From assembly GCF_001403795.1 (NCBI RefSeq), contig NZ_CXSU01000011.1, forward strand, positions 505,583-569,582: a stretch of DNA of 64,000 nt, written 5' to 3'. The notes beneath the pieces are model-generated. The model had not been told where the DNA came from and ran no database searches. It saw only the letters and a program-made list of their open reading frames with translations. Positions within the stretch are counted from its first letter, which is position 1; each line of letters opens with the position of its first letter. Of the stretch, positions 8,604 to 19,334 are shown piece by piece. The translations under genes and the position numbers were made by a program. Source of the DNA: Jannaschia donghaensis (GTDB lineage Bacteria; Pseudomonadota; Alphaproteobacteria; Rhodobacterales; Rhodobacteraceae).

Positions 8604-9667
8604 CAGATGCCGACGCCGCCGATGTCGATCCCCTCGATATCGCTGAAGGCATCGCCCACGGCGCTGCGATCCTGTTCGATCTGGCCCACGAAAGCGTCGA
8701 GCGATCCGTTGGGGGCGACGAAGGTATTGTCGGCCAGATAGCGCGTCATGCGGATCTGCGTCCACGGCAGGGCAAGCCCCAGGGTCAGGATCACCGCCAG
8801 CGTGTTGGTCACCGCGATGCCGAGCAGCGGCAGGGCACGGGTGGTGGAGGCGAAGCGGTGCCCGCCGTCCAGCACGGTGTTGGCATAGACGACGTTGCGC
8901 ACCAGCGCGCGGTAGAGAATGACGGCAGGAAAGAACCCGACGAACAGGAAGCCGTAAAGCACGCCGATGGTACCGATCGCGATCGCGTCCTCGCTGGGTG
9001 CGCCCCGGGTTCCGTCGAAGGCGGAGAAGCCCCCCGCCAGTCCGATCGCGATCATGATTGCGAAGACGGCAATCACCCAGAGCGCGGCCAGACCAAACGC
9101 CTTGTAGAGAGGGCCCAAGTTGCAGTCGAAGGCAAACTTGCGGCCGCCGATCATGTGGTTGCCGACGTAGAACCGGTGGGCCTTGCGCGTCAACAGAGGG
9201 ATCGTCGTATAAAGCGTCACGGCCACGAGTATCGGAAAGAGCACGAACGTCGCGATAGCGTCGCCGTAGTCCCCGCTAAAATTGAACCGGACATTCGACC
9301 AGCTGGTGTTGCGGGCGTTGAACCGCGCGCTGCGGATCAAAAGCCAAGGGACGACGAAGATCGCGGCCAGATAGACCACGAAAATCAGGAGCGGATTCAA
9401 AGTCGTCAGCAAGGATATGAGGATGAACACGCCGATCACGATCAGCCGCCCGATCAGGATCTGCCCGCCCGTCGCGTGATAGTCGAAGGCCCGCCCGTCG
9501 ATCGTGGTGTTCCCGTAGAAATACCGCTTCTGCCGAACTTTGGCCCAGGCCGAGTAGATGCCGATGGTGATGATCGACAAAAGCAGGTTCACGATCCAAA
9601 TGCCGAACCATTCGCCGGTGCGGCCAGTGAATTGGACCTGTTTGAAATCAAGGTGTTCAGGTGTCAT
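8603..9667 (-). CDS. YjgN/DUF898 family multi-pass membrane protein
   Basis: A 354-residue integral membrane protein with the characteristic DUF898 N-terminus (FTGRTGEWFGIWIVN ... IGIYSAWAKVRQKRYFYGNT) and a repeat of the same pattern in the second half (LALPWTQIRMTRYLADNTF). Several hydrophobic helices are evident. Its function is not established. The ATG at 9667 is preceded at good spacing by a ggagcgg site; in-frame ATGs further upstream would add a non-family leader. It is coupled to the M48 protease gene downstream, a recurrent pairing. Confidence 0.85.
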   Translation of the reverse strand: MTPEHLDFKQVQFTGRTGEWFGIWIVNLLLSIITIGIYSAWAKVRQKRYFYGNTTIDGRAFDYHATGGQILIGRLIVIGVFILISLLTTLNPLLIFVVYLAAIFVVPWLLIRSARFNARNTSWSNVRFNFSGDYGDAIATFVLFPILVAVTLYTTIPLLTRKAHRFYVGNHMIGGRKFAFDCNLGPLYKAFGLAALWVIAVFAIMIAIGLAGGFSAFDGTRGAPSEDAIAIGTIGVLYGFLFVGFFPAVILYRALVRNVVYANTVLDGGHRFASTTRALPLLGIAVTNTLAVILTLGLALPWTQIRMTRYLADNTFVAPNGSLDAFVGQIEQDRSAVGDAFSDIEGIDIGGVGI

Positions 9668-9772
9668 GAACCGCTCCGCCGAAGTCATTGGCGGGCAGAG
9701 TGGCAAATGGCACGCGGCGGTGACAGCGGCGCGCGTGCGTCGGGCGCGCGCTGTGGCCTTCGTGTCACGCGG

Positions 9773-10387
9773 TCAGGAGCCGGCGAAAGGCGCGGCATCG
9801 CCCCAGACGGCGCGCACGCGGGCGTCCCGGCCACAGCCTTCACGGTAGCGTTTGTAGGCGTCCTTCTTCTTCACACCGACCCCTAGGGAGGATATCGCGA
9901 TGCGGTCCTCGGATTTGTAGTAATCCTGGTGATAGTCGTCGACGGGATAGAATTCTCCGGCGTCCAGTATGGGCGTGACGATGGCTTGGCCCAGATCGGC
10001 TTCGGCGCGGGCCTTGGCGGCTTCGGCGACGGCGCGTTGCTCGGGGCCATCAACCCAGATGGCCGTCGTGTATTCGCGGCCCCGGTCGCAGAACTGCCCG
10101 CCCGCATCCAGCGGGTCGATGGATCGGAAAAACAGATCGAGGATTTCGGCGTAGCTGATCGTATCTTCGTCGAAGGGAATGCGGACCGCTTCGACATGAT
10201 CGCCCGACGCGCGGTATTCCGGGTCGGGCGTGGTGCCGCCGGTAAAGCCCGATACGGCGTCGCCCACGCCCGCGACGCTTTCGAAATCGGATTCCACACA
10301 CCAGAAACAGCCGCCCGCGACCAGCGCGGTGTCGGCGCGGGCGGGCAGGGCGAACAGGGTCAGGGCGGCAAGGATGGCAAGGCGCAT
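9773..10387 (-). CDS. msrA: Peptide-methionine (S)-S-oxide reductase, exported form
   Basis: Repairs methionine S-sulfoxide in proteins. The 204-residue product has a cleavable signal peptide (about residues 1-18, MRLAILAALTLFALPARA) followed by the active-site motif GCFWC with catalytic Cys27. FTGGTTPDPEY, GDHVEAV and the DDYHQDYY region complete the MsrA fold. The signal peptide places it in the periplasm, unlike cytosolic E. coli MsrA. The ATG at 10387 has a gaagg site; reading further upstream in frame gives only non-family sequence. Confidence 0.92.
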   Translation of the reverse strand: MRLAILAALTLFALPARADTALVAGGCFWCVESDFESVAGVGDAVSGFTGGTTPDPEYRASGDHVEAVRIPFDEDTISYAEILDLFFRSIDPLDAGGQFCDRGREYTTAIWVDGPEQRAVAEAAKARAEADLGQAIVTPILDAGEFYPVDDYHQDYYKSEDRIAISSLGVGVKKKDAYKRYREGCGRDARVRAVWGDAAPFAGS

Positions 10388-10464
10388 GGGTTTTCCTTCG
10401 ACGGTGTCTGGATCGAAGATAGGGTCCGTCAGGTGCGATGCCACATCACATTGCCGCCAGCGCG

Positions 10465-11480
10465 TCATCGCAGGACGCGGAAAACGACGGGCGCGCAGGT
10501 GATGACGAAGACGATCCGCAGGACATGGTGTGCGACGACGTAGGCGACGTCGGCCCCCGCCACGATGGCCAGGACGGCCATTTCCGCCTGACCGCCGGGC
10601 GCGAACGCCAGGATCGCGTCGATGGGGCGGGCCAGGCCCATTGTGATCGCGATTTCCGCGAAAACGAAGGCCACACCCCCCAGGATCGCGGCGTGGCCCA
10701 GCCCCGCCGTCAGGACGCGCCGGATTTCGGCCAGGCTGATGCCGGTGTATTTCACGCCGACGACGATCCCGATGAAGAATTGCGCCGCCTGGATCGCCTC
10801 GGCTGGGGGACGCTGGGTGATGACGCCGGACAAGGCCAGCACGGCCGCCGCGATCAGCGGGCCGAGCAGCGACGCGCCGATCAGGCCCACGCGTTTCGCC
10901 AGTTGCCAGCCACCGATTGCCGCCGCGACCATCGCCGCCAGTTCCCACCACGGCACGCCGCGAAGGGGCGCGCCGGGGGGCAGCGTCAGGTCGATGCCCC
11001 AGACCGTCCAGAGCAGCACGGGCAGGATCGTGACGATCAGCAGGATGCGTGTGGCGTGCAGTAGGGACAGCGCGCGGGGGTCGCCGCCGGAGTCTTCGCC
11101 GAACAGCAGCATGTCCTGCAATCCACCGGGCATCGCCGCATAGAATGCCGTCGCCTTGTCGAAGCCCGCGACGCGGCGCAGGAACGGATAGCCCAGCGCG
11201 CCGCACACCAACAGGAACACGGGCACCATCGCCAGCGACGCGATCATGCCGCCCATCTGGCCCACGATGGCGGGCGTAAAGCTGGCCCCGACGGCGACGC
11301 CCAGGATGGTGCGCATCGTGTTGGTCAAGGGGGGCCAACTGTCCAGCCTGACGCCGCAAAGCGCGGCAATCAGACAGGCAAGCATCGGCCCCAGCAAAAA
11401 GGGCAGCGGAAGACCCGCTGCCCGAAATGCAATGACCCCGACAACGCCGATGGCGCCGGTCAGGGCGACGCGGGCTAGGG

Positions 11481-11484
<4 letters not shown>
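10465..11484 (-). CDS. AbrB-family (duplicated-domain) membrane protein, putative transporter
   Basis: Polytopic membrane protein of about 339 residues with two homologous halves, recognisable by [28 protein letters not shown] and [10 protein letters not shown]. The family is annotated as AbrB-type regulator/ammonia monooxygenase-like, but transport is more plausible from topology. No ATG, GTG or TTG occurs in frame near the expected N-terminus. The best fit is a CTG at 11484 that overlaps the argG stop as CTGA, which also aligns with the N-terminus of the paralogue at 47279-48307. The start is therefore uncertain. Probably co-transcribed behind argG. Confidence 0.8.
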
Positions 11485-12701
<1,217 letters not shown>

Positions 12702-12765
12702 GTCATGTCTCCGTTGTCGCCGTCCGCGCCTAGGCCCGTTCGGCGCTTATCGCAAGCCCACATGG

Positions 12766-12793
12766 AAAAACGGGAGGCCGGATGCCCCCCGTT
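12766..12793 (-). terminator. Rho-independent terminator behind the PRC-barrel gene
   Basis: Read on the minus strand, a 10-bp near-perfect stem (AACGGGGGGC / GCCTCCCGTT, loop ATCCG) is followed by a run of T. It lies about 50 bp downstream of the PRC-barrel stop and before argG, separating the two transcripts. Confidence 0.75.
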
Positions 12794-12840
12794 CATCGAC
12801 GTCAGAGTGTGGGTGTCGCGGCGTGGTGCGATTGCGTTCG

Positions 12841-13293
12841 TCAGCCGTCGGCGTCCGTCCGCTCGAGTTCGGGGGCGGCTTCCAACTGCTCCTGCGTCAC
12901 GTTCAGCCCGAGAAAATATTCCTCCAGGTTGTCTTCTTCGTAGACGGGGCGAAGGGCCGACCAGTCGATCGCGACCTGACGCTCGCCGATCCCCAGAAAA
13001 CCGCCGATGTCGAGGACGACCGCTTGAAGCGTGCCATCGACGCCGACGATCAGATCGCCGATCTCGCCGATGTCATCCCATTCGTCGACCGTTCCGGCGG
13101 CCAGCGCGACGCCGGGCATGATCTCGGTGTCGGCGACATGGACACTCTCCCCGATCAGGGTCGAGGCGAGATAGCGCTCGCCGTATTCGATCGTCGTGAT
13201 CGAAAAGGGACTGTCGGTATGGGCGTCCGCAAAGGCCGCGGTGGTGCCGGCAAGGGCGATTGCGGTCGCGGCCAGAAGGGCACGATGTGTCAT
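12841..13293 (-). CDS. Exported PRC-barrel domain protein
   Basis: A 150-residue protein with a cleavable signal peptide ending near FADAHT, then a PRC-barrel-like domain (IGEIGDLIVGVDGTLQAVVLDIGGFLGIG, read in two parts). PRC barrels of this type are common as small periplasmic proteins in Rhodobacterales; function is unknown. The ATG at 13293 is preceded by a clear AGGAG site. The gene stands alone on the minus strand, divergent from the membrane protein at 13442, and is followed by its own terminator. Confidence 0.85.
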   Translation of the reverse strand: MTHRALLAATAIALAGTTAAFADAHTDSPFSITTIEYGERYLASTLIGESVHVADTEIMPGVALAAGTVDEWDDIGEIGDLIVGVDGTLQAVVLDIGGFLGIGERQVAIDWSALRPVYEEDNLEEYFLGLNVTQEQLEAAPELERTDADG

Positions 13294-13441
13294 TGGAGAA
13301 CTCCTGATTATAACGGACGGTCGGGAAATCAACGTGATGAACGCCCGTTTGTTCCTGTGCGGCCCGATTGCGCACCGGATCCGCCGCGTTGACGGGACGG
13401 ACCGACCGGCTTACGGCAGGACGACCATAGGGGAGGCATCG

Positions 13442-14197
13442 ATGCTGGGCTGGAAACTCTTCGTCCGCGCGCTGACGCTGATCACGGAAAATCTGCTTCC
13501 GGCGATCCGCGTGTCGCTGGTGCCCTACGGTCTGGCGATGGCTGCCGGGCTGTGGGTCGCACTCACCTATCCGGAATGGGTCGGCCAGCAACTCGATCCG
13601 GAAAACCCACCGCCGGCGGGCTTCATCTTGGGCACGATGGCGTCGCTGATCATCGGTGTTTTCGCCAGCCTGTGGGTTTCGGTCGGCTGGCACCGTTACG
13701 CGCTGCTGGGCGAGGTGTCGGACGGCTGGGTTCCACCGCTTCGGATGGACCTGCTGCTGAGCTATTTCGGGCGAACCCTGCTGGCGTTCCTGATGGCGGC
13801 CCTGGCGGCGATCACGGTGGCGACGATGCTTGCTGTGCTGTTGGTGCCGCTGTTCCAGGAGTCGGTGGCGGCGGTTCCGGCAGCGGGGGGGTTCTTCGCG
13901 GCCTGCCTCGTCTTCTACCGCGTCGGCGTGATTCTTCCGGCAGGGGCCGCTGGCAAGCCGATGCGGATGAACGACGCGCTGATCGCGACCAAAGGGCAGG
14001 CGCAAACCATCATCGTTCTGGCCCTGCTAACGGTCGGCGTCACGTTCCTGCTGCGCCTGCCGATCCTGCTGGAGGATGCGAACGTGGTCATCTCCACCCT
14101 GTATCAATTCGTCACCGGCTGGATCGGCCTGATGCTGGGGGTGGGGACGTTGACCGCGCTGTATGGCCATCTGGTCGAAGGTCGCCCCGTTGAGTGA
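13442..14197 (+). CDS. Hypothetical multi-pass membrane protein
   Basis: A 251-residue protein with about six hydrophobic segments (around residues 21-42, 62-84, 113-138, 146-166, 190-208 and 222-245). The soluble loop GWHRYALLGEVSDGWVPPLR resembles uncharacterised alphaproteobacterial membrane proteins (YIP1/DUF-type), but I do not recognise a named family with confidence. The ATG at 13442 follows a gggagg site. The 3' end overlaps the start of ilvA, so the two may be co-transcribed. Confidence 0.75.
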   Translation: MLGWKLFVRALTLITENLLPAIRVSLVPYGLAMAAGLWVALTYPEWVGQQLDPENPPPAGFILGTMASLIIGVFASLWVSVGWHRYALLGEVSDGWVPPLRMDLLLSYFGRTLLAFLMAALAAITVATMLAVLLVPLFQESVAAVPAAGGFFAACLVFYRVGVILPAGAAGKPMRMNDALIATKGQAQTIIVLALLTVGVTFLLRLPILLEDANVVISTLYQFVTGWIGLMLGVGTLTALYGHLVEGRPVE

Positions 14198-15422
14198 TTT
14201 CGCCGCGCGCGCCGAAGCCGCCGCCGCGGCGATGCGCGATGTCTTTCCGCCCACGCCGCTGGCGCGCAACGATTATCTTTCGAACCGGTTCGACGCGGAG
14301 ATTTGGCTGAAACGCGAAGATCTGACGCCCGTCCGGTCCTACAAGATCCGCGGCGCGTTCAACGCGATGCGCAAACTGTCCGGCGGGCGCGTCGCCTGTG
14401 CCAGTGCGGGCAATCATGCGCAGGGCGTCGCTTGGATGTGCCGCCATCTGGGTGTGGACGGCGTGATCTTCATGCCGGTCACCACGCCGGGCCAGAAGAT
14501 CGAGAAGACCCGTCTGTTCGGCGGTGACCGGGTTGAGGTGCGCTTGGTCGGCGACTTCTTCGACGCGACCCTGTCGGCGGCGCAGGCCTATTGCACCGAA
14601 ACGGGCGCGCATTTCCTGTCACCCTTCGACGACGCCGACGTGATCGAAGGTCAGGGATCGGTCGCGGTGGAAATCCTGGAACAGATGGACGGCGTGCCGG
14701 ACCTGATCGTGATGCCGGTGGGCGGCGGGGGGCTGTCGTCCGGGATGTTGGCGTATTTCCGTGCCAAGGGCATCGTGCCCGACATCCGCTTCGTCGAACC
14801 GACCGGGGGGGCCAGCCTGACGGCGGCGCTTGCGGCGGGCCATCCCGTCACGCTTGATACGCTGGACAGTTTCGTCGACGGCGCGGCCGTGGCCCGGATC
14901 GGCGCGCGCAACTTCGATATCCTGCGTCAGGTGCCGCCGCAGCACGTGCTGCGCGTGCCCGAAAATCGCATCTGCATCACCATTCAGGAAATGCTGAATA
15001 TCGAGGGCATCGTGCTGGAGCCTGCGGGCGCGATGTCCATCGACGCCTTGCGCGATCTGGGCCCCGAGATCGAGGGGCGGCGCGTCGTGTGCATCGCCAC
15101 CGGTGGTAACTTCGACTTCGAGCGTCTTCCGGACGTCAAGGAGCGGGCGATGCGCCACGCGGGTCTGAAGAAATACTACGTGATCCGGATGCCCCAGCGG
15201 CCCGGCGCTTTGCGTGATTTTCTGGATATTCTGGGGCCGGACGACGATATCGCGCGGTTCGAATACCTCAAGAAATCGGTGCGCAACTTCGGGACGGTCC
15301 TGATCGGCATCGAGAGCACGACGCCGGATTCATTTGCCCGGTTGGAAACGCGGATGGCGGCCGACGGACTGGCGGCCCGTGATCTGACGAACGATCCGCT
15401 TCTGGGAGAATTGGTGATCTGA
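14190..15422 (+). CDS. ilvA: Threonine ammonia-lyase (short form)
   Basis: PLP enzyme converting threonine to 2-oxobutanoate, the first step of isoleucine synthesis. The PLP lysine lies in VRSYKIRGAF and the phosphate-binding glycine loop is GGGGLSSG. The C-terminal ACT-like region (KKYYVIRMPQRPGALRDFL) is present, giving the roughly 410-residue form. The TTG at 14190, with gaagg 9 bases upstream, gives the family-like N-terminus (M)SDFAARAEAA. An ATG at 14163 would add nine residues lying wholly inside the preceding gene. Function is certain, start less so. Confidence 0.92.
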   Translation: MSDFAARAEAAAAAMRDVFPPTPLARNDYLSNRFDAEIWLKREDLTPVRSYKIRGAFNAMRKLSGGRVACASAGNHAQGVAWMCRHLGVDGVIFMPVTTPGQKIEKTRLFGGDRVEVRLVGDFFDATLSAAQAYCTETGAHFLSPFDDADVIEGQGSVAVEILEQMDGVPDLIVMPVGGGGLSSGMLAYFRAKGIVPDIRFVEPTGGASLTAALAAGHPVTLDTLDSFVDGAAVARIGARNFDILRQVPPQHVLRVPENRICITIQEMLNIEGIVLEPAGAMSIDALRDLGPEIEGRRVVCIATGGNFDFERLPDVKERAMRHAGLKKYYVIRMPQRPGALRDFLDILGPDDDIARFEYLKKSVRNFGTVLIGIESTTPDSFARLETRMAADGLAARDLTNDPLLGELVI

Positions 15423-15437
15423 GACTGCGGCGAACCG

Positions 15438-15761
15438 TCAAGCCAGAGCCGTCTCCAACTCCGCCATGGTCTGATCAAGCGCATCGCCAAGCTGACGCGC
15501 GCCGAGCGTTTGCTGAATTACGGTGCCGTCGACGATGTCGCGTTCCATTTGACCGGCCAGAACGGCGATGCCGCACAATCCGAGATTGAGCGCCCCGCTG
15601 CGTAGGAAGTGAACCGCGCGGACATAATCCGGCTGCGGCAACCCGCCGGCCACCTGGTGCAAGGTCGATCGAGCCTCCTCCAGATAGACGGAAACGATGA
15701 ACGACAGATCATCATCGCCAATTTCTGCGCGAAGCTCTTCTATGCGGGACGCGTCGATCAT
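15438..15761 (-). CDS. Histidine phosphotransfer (Hpt) domain protein
   Basis: A 107-residue single-domain protein. Helix-forming sequence surrounds His51 in AVHFLRSGALNLGL, the position of the phospho-accepting His in the roseobacter family normally written HFLKGSALNLGF. Here the motif has drifted (RSG for KGS) but the His is kept. It probably relays phosphoryl groups to the response regulator encoded divergently at 15891. The ATG at 15761 matches the family N-terminus (MIDASRIEELR). An in-frame ATG at 15836 has a better ribosome site and would add 25 residues. Confidence 0.75.
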   Translation of the reverse strand: MIDASRIEELRAEIGDDDLSFIVSVYLEEARSTLHQVAGGLPQPDYVRAVHFLRSGALNLGLCGIAVLAGQMERDIVDGTVIQQTLGARQLGDALDQTMAELETALA

Positions 15762-15890
15762 GGGGGGATATGACGTGCTTGCGTCTAACAGTCCGTTAAG
15801 CCGGTCCCGCGAAAAACATCGAATTTTCAGCTTCATGGGTCCTTAAGCCCCTTTCGTGCAAGACTGGCGCATACAGATGCCGAAGGACCG

Positions 15891-17177
15891 ATGATCGCCT
15901 CTTTCCCGCCCGTTTCGCCACCGCCGCCCAAGGACCGCCTGCGCGTTCTTGTGATCGACGACAGTGCGTCGCAGCGCCAGTTGCTGATCGCATTGCTGTC
16001 GCGCATGGGGCTGGAGGTAGAGACAGCCCCGAATGCGGCGCATGCCCTGCATATGTGCATGTCGGACCATGAAGATCCGATCGGCATGATCCTGAGCGAT
16101 TGGCAGATGCCGGGCATGGACGGCCCGGATTTCTGCCGCGCCTTTCGGCAACTGGCGCGCGACGATTATGCCTATGTGATCCTGATGACCTCCGAGACGG
16201 ATCGCGCCAAGAAGGCGCAGGGTCTGGAGGCGGGGGCAGACGATTTCGTCACCCGACCGCTGGATCTGGCGGAACTGCGCGCGCGCATCAACACGGGGCG
16301 CCGGATCCTCGACATGCAGGAGGCGTTGCAGCACCGAAATCACGAGGTGCATTCCACCCTGACCGAATTGCGTGCCATGCAGGACGCCATGGACGCCGAC
16401 CTGGCAGAGGCGCGCAAGTTGCAGCGGGCCTTCATTCCACCCCGGTCGCGTTCCTTTGCGGGATCCGACCTGTCGCTGCGGCTGATGACGTCCGGCCAGA
16501 TCGGTGGGGATCTCGTCGGATATTTCCAGATCTCGCCGACCCGAATCGGCCTTTACTCGATCGACGTATCTGGACATGGCGTGGCGTCTGCGCTGCTGAC
16601 GGGGCGGTTGTCGTCGCTTTTCTCCTGGCGGTCGCGGCGCGCGAACATCGCCTTCCGGTCCAACCAGCGGGACGTGTATCGTCCCGATCAGGTCATGGCG
16701 CGCCTCAATGACCTGATGCTCAGCGACATGGACACCGATATCTATTTCACGGCCGTGCTGGCCTACGTCGATACCTACGACGGCGAGGTGCTGTTCTGTC
16801 AGGCGGGCCACCCGCACCCGCTCGTGCGCCGGGTGGACGGCACGGTGGAACGTCTGGGCGACGGCGGCCCCCCGGTTGGAATGTTGCCGGACGTTCAGTT
16901 CGAATGCAGAACGGTGCGCCTGAACCCCGGCGACGCCTTGCTGACCTATTCAGACGGTCTGACGGAATGCGCCGACACCTGGGGCGACATGCTGGAGGAA
17001 GAAGGTCTGATGGCGCTTCTCGCTCGGTGCCCCGACGACCCGGAGGAGGCCGTGGATGCCATCGAAGAGGCACTGCGCGACCATTCCGGCATCGCGGATT
17101 TCGAGGACGACATTTCCATGCTGTTCTTCCGCTACGACAATCGGGAGCCGGTCCGTCGCGGCATGGCTGCGGTCTAG
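15891..17177 (+). CDS. Response regulator with PP2C/SpoIIE-type phosphatase output
   Basis: A 428-residue fusion. The receiver domain (about 18-135) has the acidic pair D23/D24 and the phospho-acceptor D70 in ILSDWQMPGMDG. The usual conserved Lys is Arg122 in FVTRPLD. A coiled linker (about 140-175) leads to a SpoIIE-type PPM phosphatase domain with the metal-site motifs SIDVSGHGVASALL and LTYSDGLTE. Such RsbU-like proteins dephosphorylate anti-sigma-factor antagonists. It is divergent from the Hpt gene, forming a likely pathway; no STAS or anti-sigma gene is adjacent. Its stop overlaps the convergent Nudix gene. Confidence 0.88.
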   Translation: MIASFPPVSPPPPKDRLRVLVIDDSASQRQLLIALLSRMGLEVETAPNAAHALHMCMSDHEDPIGMILSDWQMPGMDGPDFCRAFRQLARDDYAYVILMTSETDRAKKAQGLEAGADDFVTRPLDLAELRARINTGRRILDMQEALQHRNHEVHSTLTELRAMQDAMDADLAEARKLQRAFIPPRSRSFAGSDLSLRLMTSGQIGGDLVGYFQISPTRIGLYSIDVSGHGVASALLTGRLSSLFSWRSRRANIAFRSNQRDVYRPDQVMARLNDLMLSDMDTDIYFTAVLAYVDTYDGEVLFCQAGHPHPLVRRVDGTVERLGDGGPPVGMLPDVQFECRTVRLNPGDALLTYSDGLTECADTWGDMLEEEGLMALLARCPDDPEEAVDAIEEALRDHSGIADFEDDISMLFFRYDNREPVRRGMAAV

Positions 17178-17632
17178 CGGCCCGCCAGTCGCCGCAGGAT
17201 CATTCGACTGCCGGGACTGGCGACGCGCCGTGCCGCTTCGCCCACTGGCATCCAGACCGCCGCGTGGCCCGCTTCGCCGGGCGGTCCGCGCCTCAGACCG
17301 GGTTGGCCCAGATAGATATGGCAGATCTTCTGGGCGTGGATGCCGTAGTCGCTCATCCATGCGAAATGCCGAAAGCCGCCAAGCCGATGCAGGACGCGGG
17401 CGGAATATCCCGTCTCTTCGTAAATTTCGCGGATCAACGCGGGCAAGGGGGCCTCATCGGGGTCGATCCCGCCGCCGGGCAGTTGCAGTTCGTCGATGTC
17501 GCCGGTGATCTGACGGGTCAGCAGAACCGATCGGCCCCGCAACAGCACGGCATAGGCACCGGGCCGCATCCGATAGGCAACGCCCGGTTGCGGCGGCCGT
17601 CCCGCCCGCGGCAGACCGGTGGTGAAGTTCAT
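17174..17632 (-). CDS. Nudix hydrolase
   Basis: A 152-residue Nudix protein. The Nudix box runs GGGIDPDEAPLPALIREIY then EETGY, with all catalytic Glu and Arg positions present. It hydrolyses a nucleoside diphosphate linked to another moiety; the substrate cannot be inferred. The ATG at 17632 fits the family; an upstream in-frame ATG at 17668 would lengthen it by 12 residues. Divergent from hslO and convergent with the PP2C regulator. Confidence 0.85.
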   Translation of the reverse strand: MNFTTGLPRAGRPPQPGVAYRMRPGAYAVLLRGRSVLLTRQITGDIDELQLPGGGIDPDEAPLPALIREIYEETGYSARVLHRLGGFRHFAWMSDYGIHAQKICHIYLGQPGLRRGPPGEAGHAAVWMPVGEAARRVASPGSRMILRRLAGR

Positions 17633-17743
17633 GGGGTTGGTCCTGCCGTTGGCGTCGCTATATGACACGCTTCAATGCCAGCACCGGGCCGGTGGGGAAA
17701 CCCGTATGCCGCAGCCCGGGACAGATTTCGAGGAGGTCCCGTG

Positions 17744-18751
17744 ATGACCGACGCCACCAGACACTTGTGGGATGACACGGTCCTTCCGTTCCAGCTCGAC
17801 GCTTCCGACATCCGGGGTCGCGTCGCCCGTCTGGACGGCGTGCTGGAGGATGTTCTGCGCCAGCACGACTATCCCCCCGCGATCGAAGCGCTGGTCGCGG
17901 AGATGTCGTTGCTGACCGCCCTGATCGGCCAGACGATCAAACTGCGCTGGAAACTGTCGCTGCAAGTGCGCGGCGACGGTCCCGCGCGGCTGCTGGCGAC
18001 CGATTACTACGGGCCCACCGACGACGGCCAGCCCGCGCGCATCCGCGCCTGGGCCAGCTTCGACCGCGACCGCCTGGCCGAGATGACGACCGCGAACCTC
18101 AATCCGTTCGATCTGGTCGGATCGGGGTATTTCGCCATCATGATCGACCAGGGGCCGGACATGGCACCGTATCAGGGCATCACCCCGCTGGCGGGCGGCA
18201 GCCTGTCGTCGTGTGCGCAGACCTACTTCGCCCAGTCCGAGCAGATCCCGACGCGCTTCGCGCTGGCCTATGGCCGAAGCCAGATTCCGGGCGAGGAGGA
18301 GCAGTGGCGTGCCGGGGGCGTCATGCTGCAGCACATGCCCAAGGCCAGTCCCTTCGCGACCGACGGCGGGTCGGGCGAAGGCGGGTTGCTGACGGCGTCC
18401 GACATCCTGGACGATGACGCGGAGGAGCATTGGAACCGCGCCAACATCCTGCTCGACACCACGGACGAGATGGAGCTGATCGGCCCCAGCCTGTCGCCAG
18501 CGGACCTTCTGGTGCGCCTGTTCCACGAGGAAGGACCGCGTGTGTTCGAGAGCCAGCCGATCCGCTTCGGCTGTTCGTGTTCGGCCGACAAGGTGCGCCA
18601 GTCGCTGTCGATCTATTCGGCCAAGGACATCGGTCACATGACGACCGATGAAGGCACCGTGACCGCCGACTGCCAGTTCTGCGGCGCGCATTATGTCTTC
18701 GATCCCGAAACGCTCGGGTTCGAGGCGACGAAGGAAGCGGATGACGCCTGA
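17744..18751 (+). CDS. hslO: Redox-regulated chaperone Hsp33
   Basis: Cytosolic holdase activated by oxidative unfolding. The 335-residue protein carries the C-terminal zinc centre as CSCS ... CQFC, with the expected spacing, and the N-terminal Hsp33 fold with GDGPARLLATDYYGP and AQTYFAQSEQIPTRF. A gaggagg site precedes overlapping GTG (17741) and ATG (17744) codons; ATG was chosen. The 3' end overlaps the Nudix CoA pyrophosphatase gene by 11 bp, so hslO heads an operon running to the LysE exporter. Confidence 0.93.
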   Translation: MTDATRHLWDDTVLPFQLDASDIRGRVARLDGVLEDVLRQHDYPPAIEALVAEMSLLTALIGQTIKLRWKLSLQVRGDGPARLLATDYYGPTDDGQPARIRAWASFDRDRLAEMTTANLNPFDLVGSGYFAIMIDQGPDMAPYQGITPLAGGSLSSCAQTYFAQSEQIPTRFALAYGRSQIPGEEEQWRAGGVMLQHMPKASPFATDGGSGEGGLLTASDILDDDAEEHWNRANILLDTTDEMELIGPSLSPADLLVRLFHEEGPRVFESQPIRFGCSCSADKVRQSLSIYSAKDIGHMTTDEGTVTADCQFCGAHYVFDPETLGFEATKEADDA

Positions 18752-19334
18752 TCGTCTCAGAGCCGCGCTGGCACGACCCGGCGCGGCTTCTTCCGATTTC
18801 GATCTGAACCCCGGTGTGGTCTTGCCGGGGCGGCGCGTGCTGCGCGATGCGGCCGTGCTGGTTCCGTTCGTCGAGACGGACCGGGGCCTGCGCCTGATGT
18901 TGACCAAGCGGTCCAGCAGGCTGCGCCACCATCCCGGTCAGATCGCCTTCCCCGGCGGCAAGCACGAACCCGGTGAGACGGCGGTGGACGCCGCTCTGCG
19001 CGAAGCACACGAGGAGGTCGGGCTGCCGCGCGCCGCCGCGCGGGTCATCGGCCCGCTGCCCGCGCACGAGACGGTCACCGGCTTCACCGTGACCCCCGTC
19101 ATGGCCCATGTTGCTGCATTCGCCCCCGTCCCCGAACCCGGAGAGGTGGCGGAGGTCTTCACCGTGCCGCTGGCCCATGTGTTGACCCCTGCGAATTACG
19201 TCGTGGAACAGCGGCGGTGGCGGGGGGAGTGGCGCAGGTATTACGCCGTGCCCTATGGTCCCTATTACATCTGGGGCGCAACGGCCCGGATCTTGCGCGG
19301 ATTGGCGGACAGGTTCGATGAGAGTGACGGATGA
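18741..19334 (+). CDS. Nudix CoA pyrophosphatase family protein
   Basis: A 197-residue Nudix enzyme with the CoA-pyrophosphatase signature LTKRSSRLRHHPGQIAFPGG just before a full Nudix box (REAHEEVGL). The family cleaves coenzyme A or acyl-CoA to phosphopantetheine and 3',5'-ADP. The ATG at 18741 has an aagga site inside the end of hslO, and the stop overlaps the CCA-transferase start. The nudix-cca pairing is conserved in alphaproteobacteria. Confidence 0.9.
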   Translation: MTPDRLRAALARPGAASSDFDLNPGVVLPGRRVLRDAAVLVPFVETDRGLRLMLTKRSSRLRHHPGQIAFPGGKHEPGETAVDAALREAHEEVGLPRAAARVIGPLPAHETVTGFTVTPVMAHVAAFAPVPEPGEVAEVFTVPLAHVLTPANYVVEQRRWRGEWRRYYAVPYGPYYIWGATARILRGLADRFDESDG

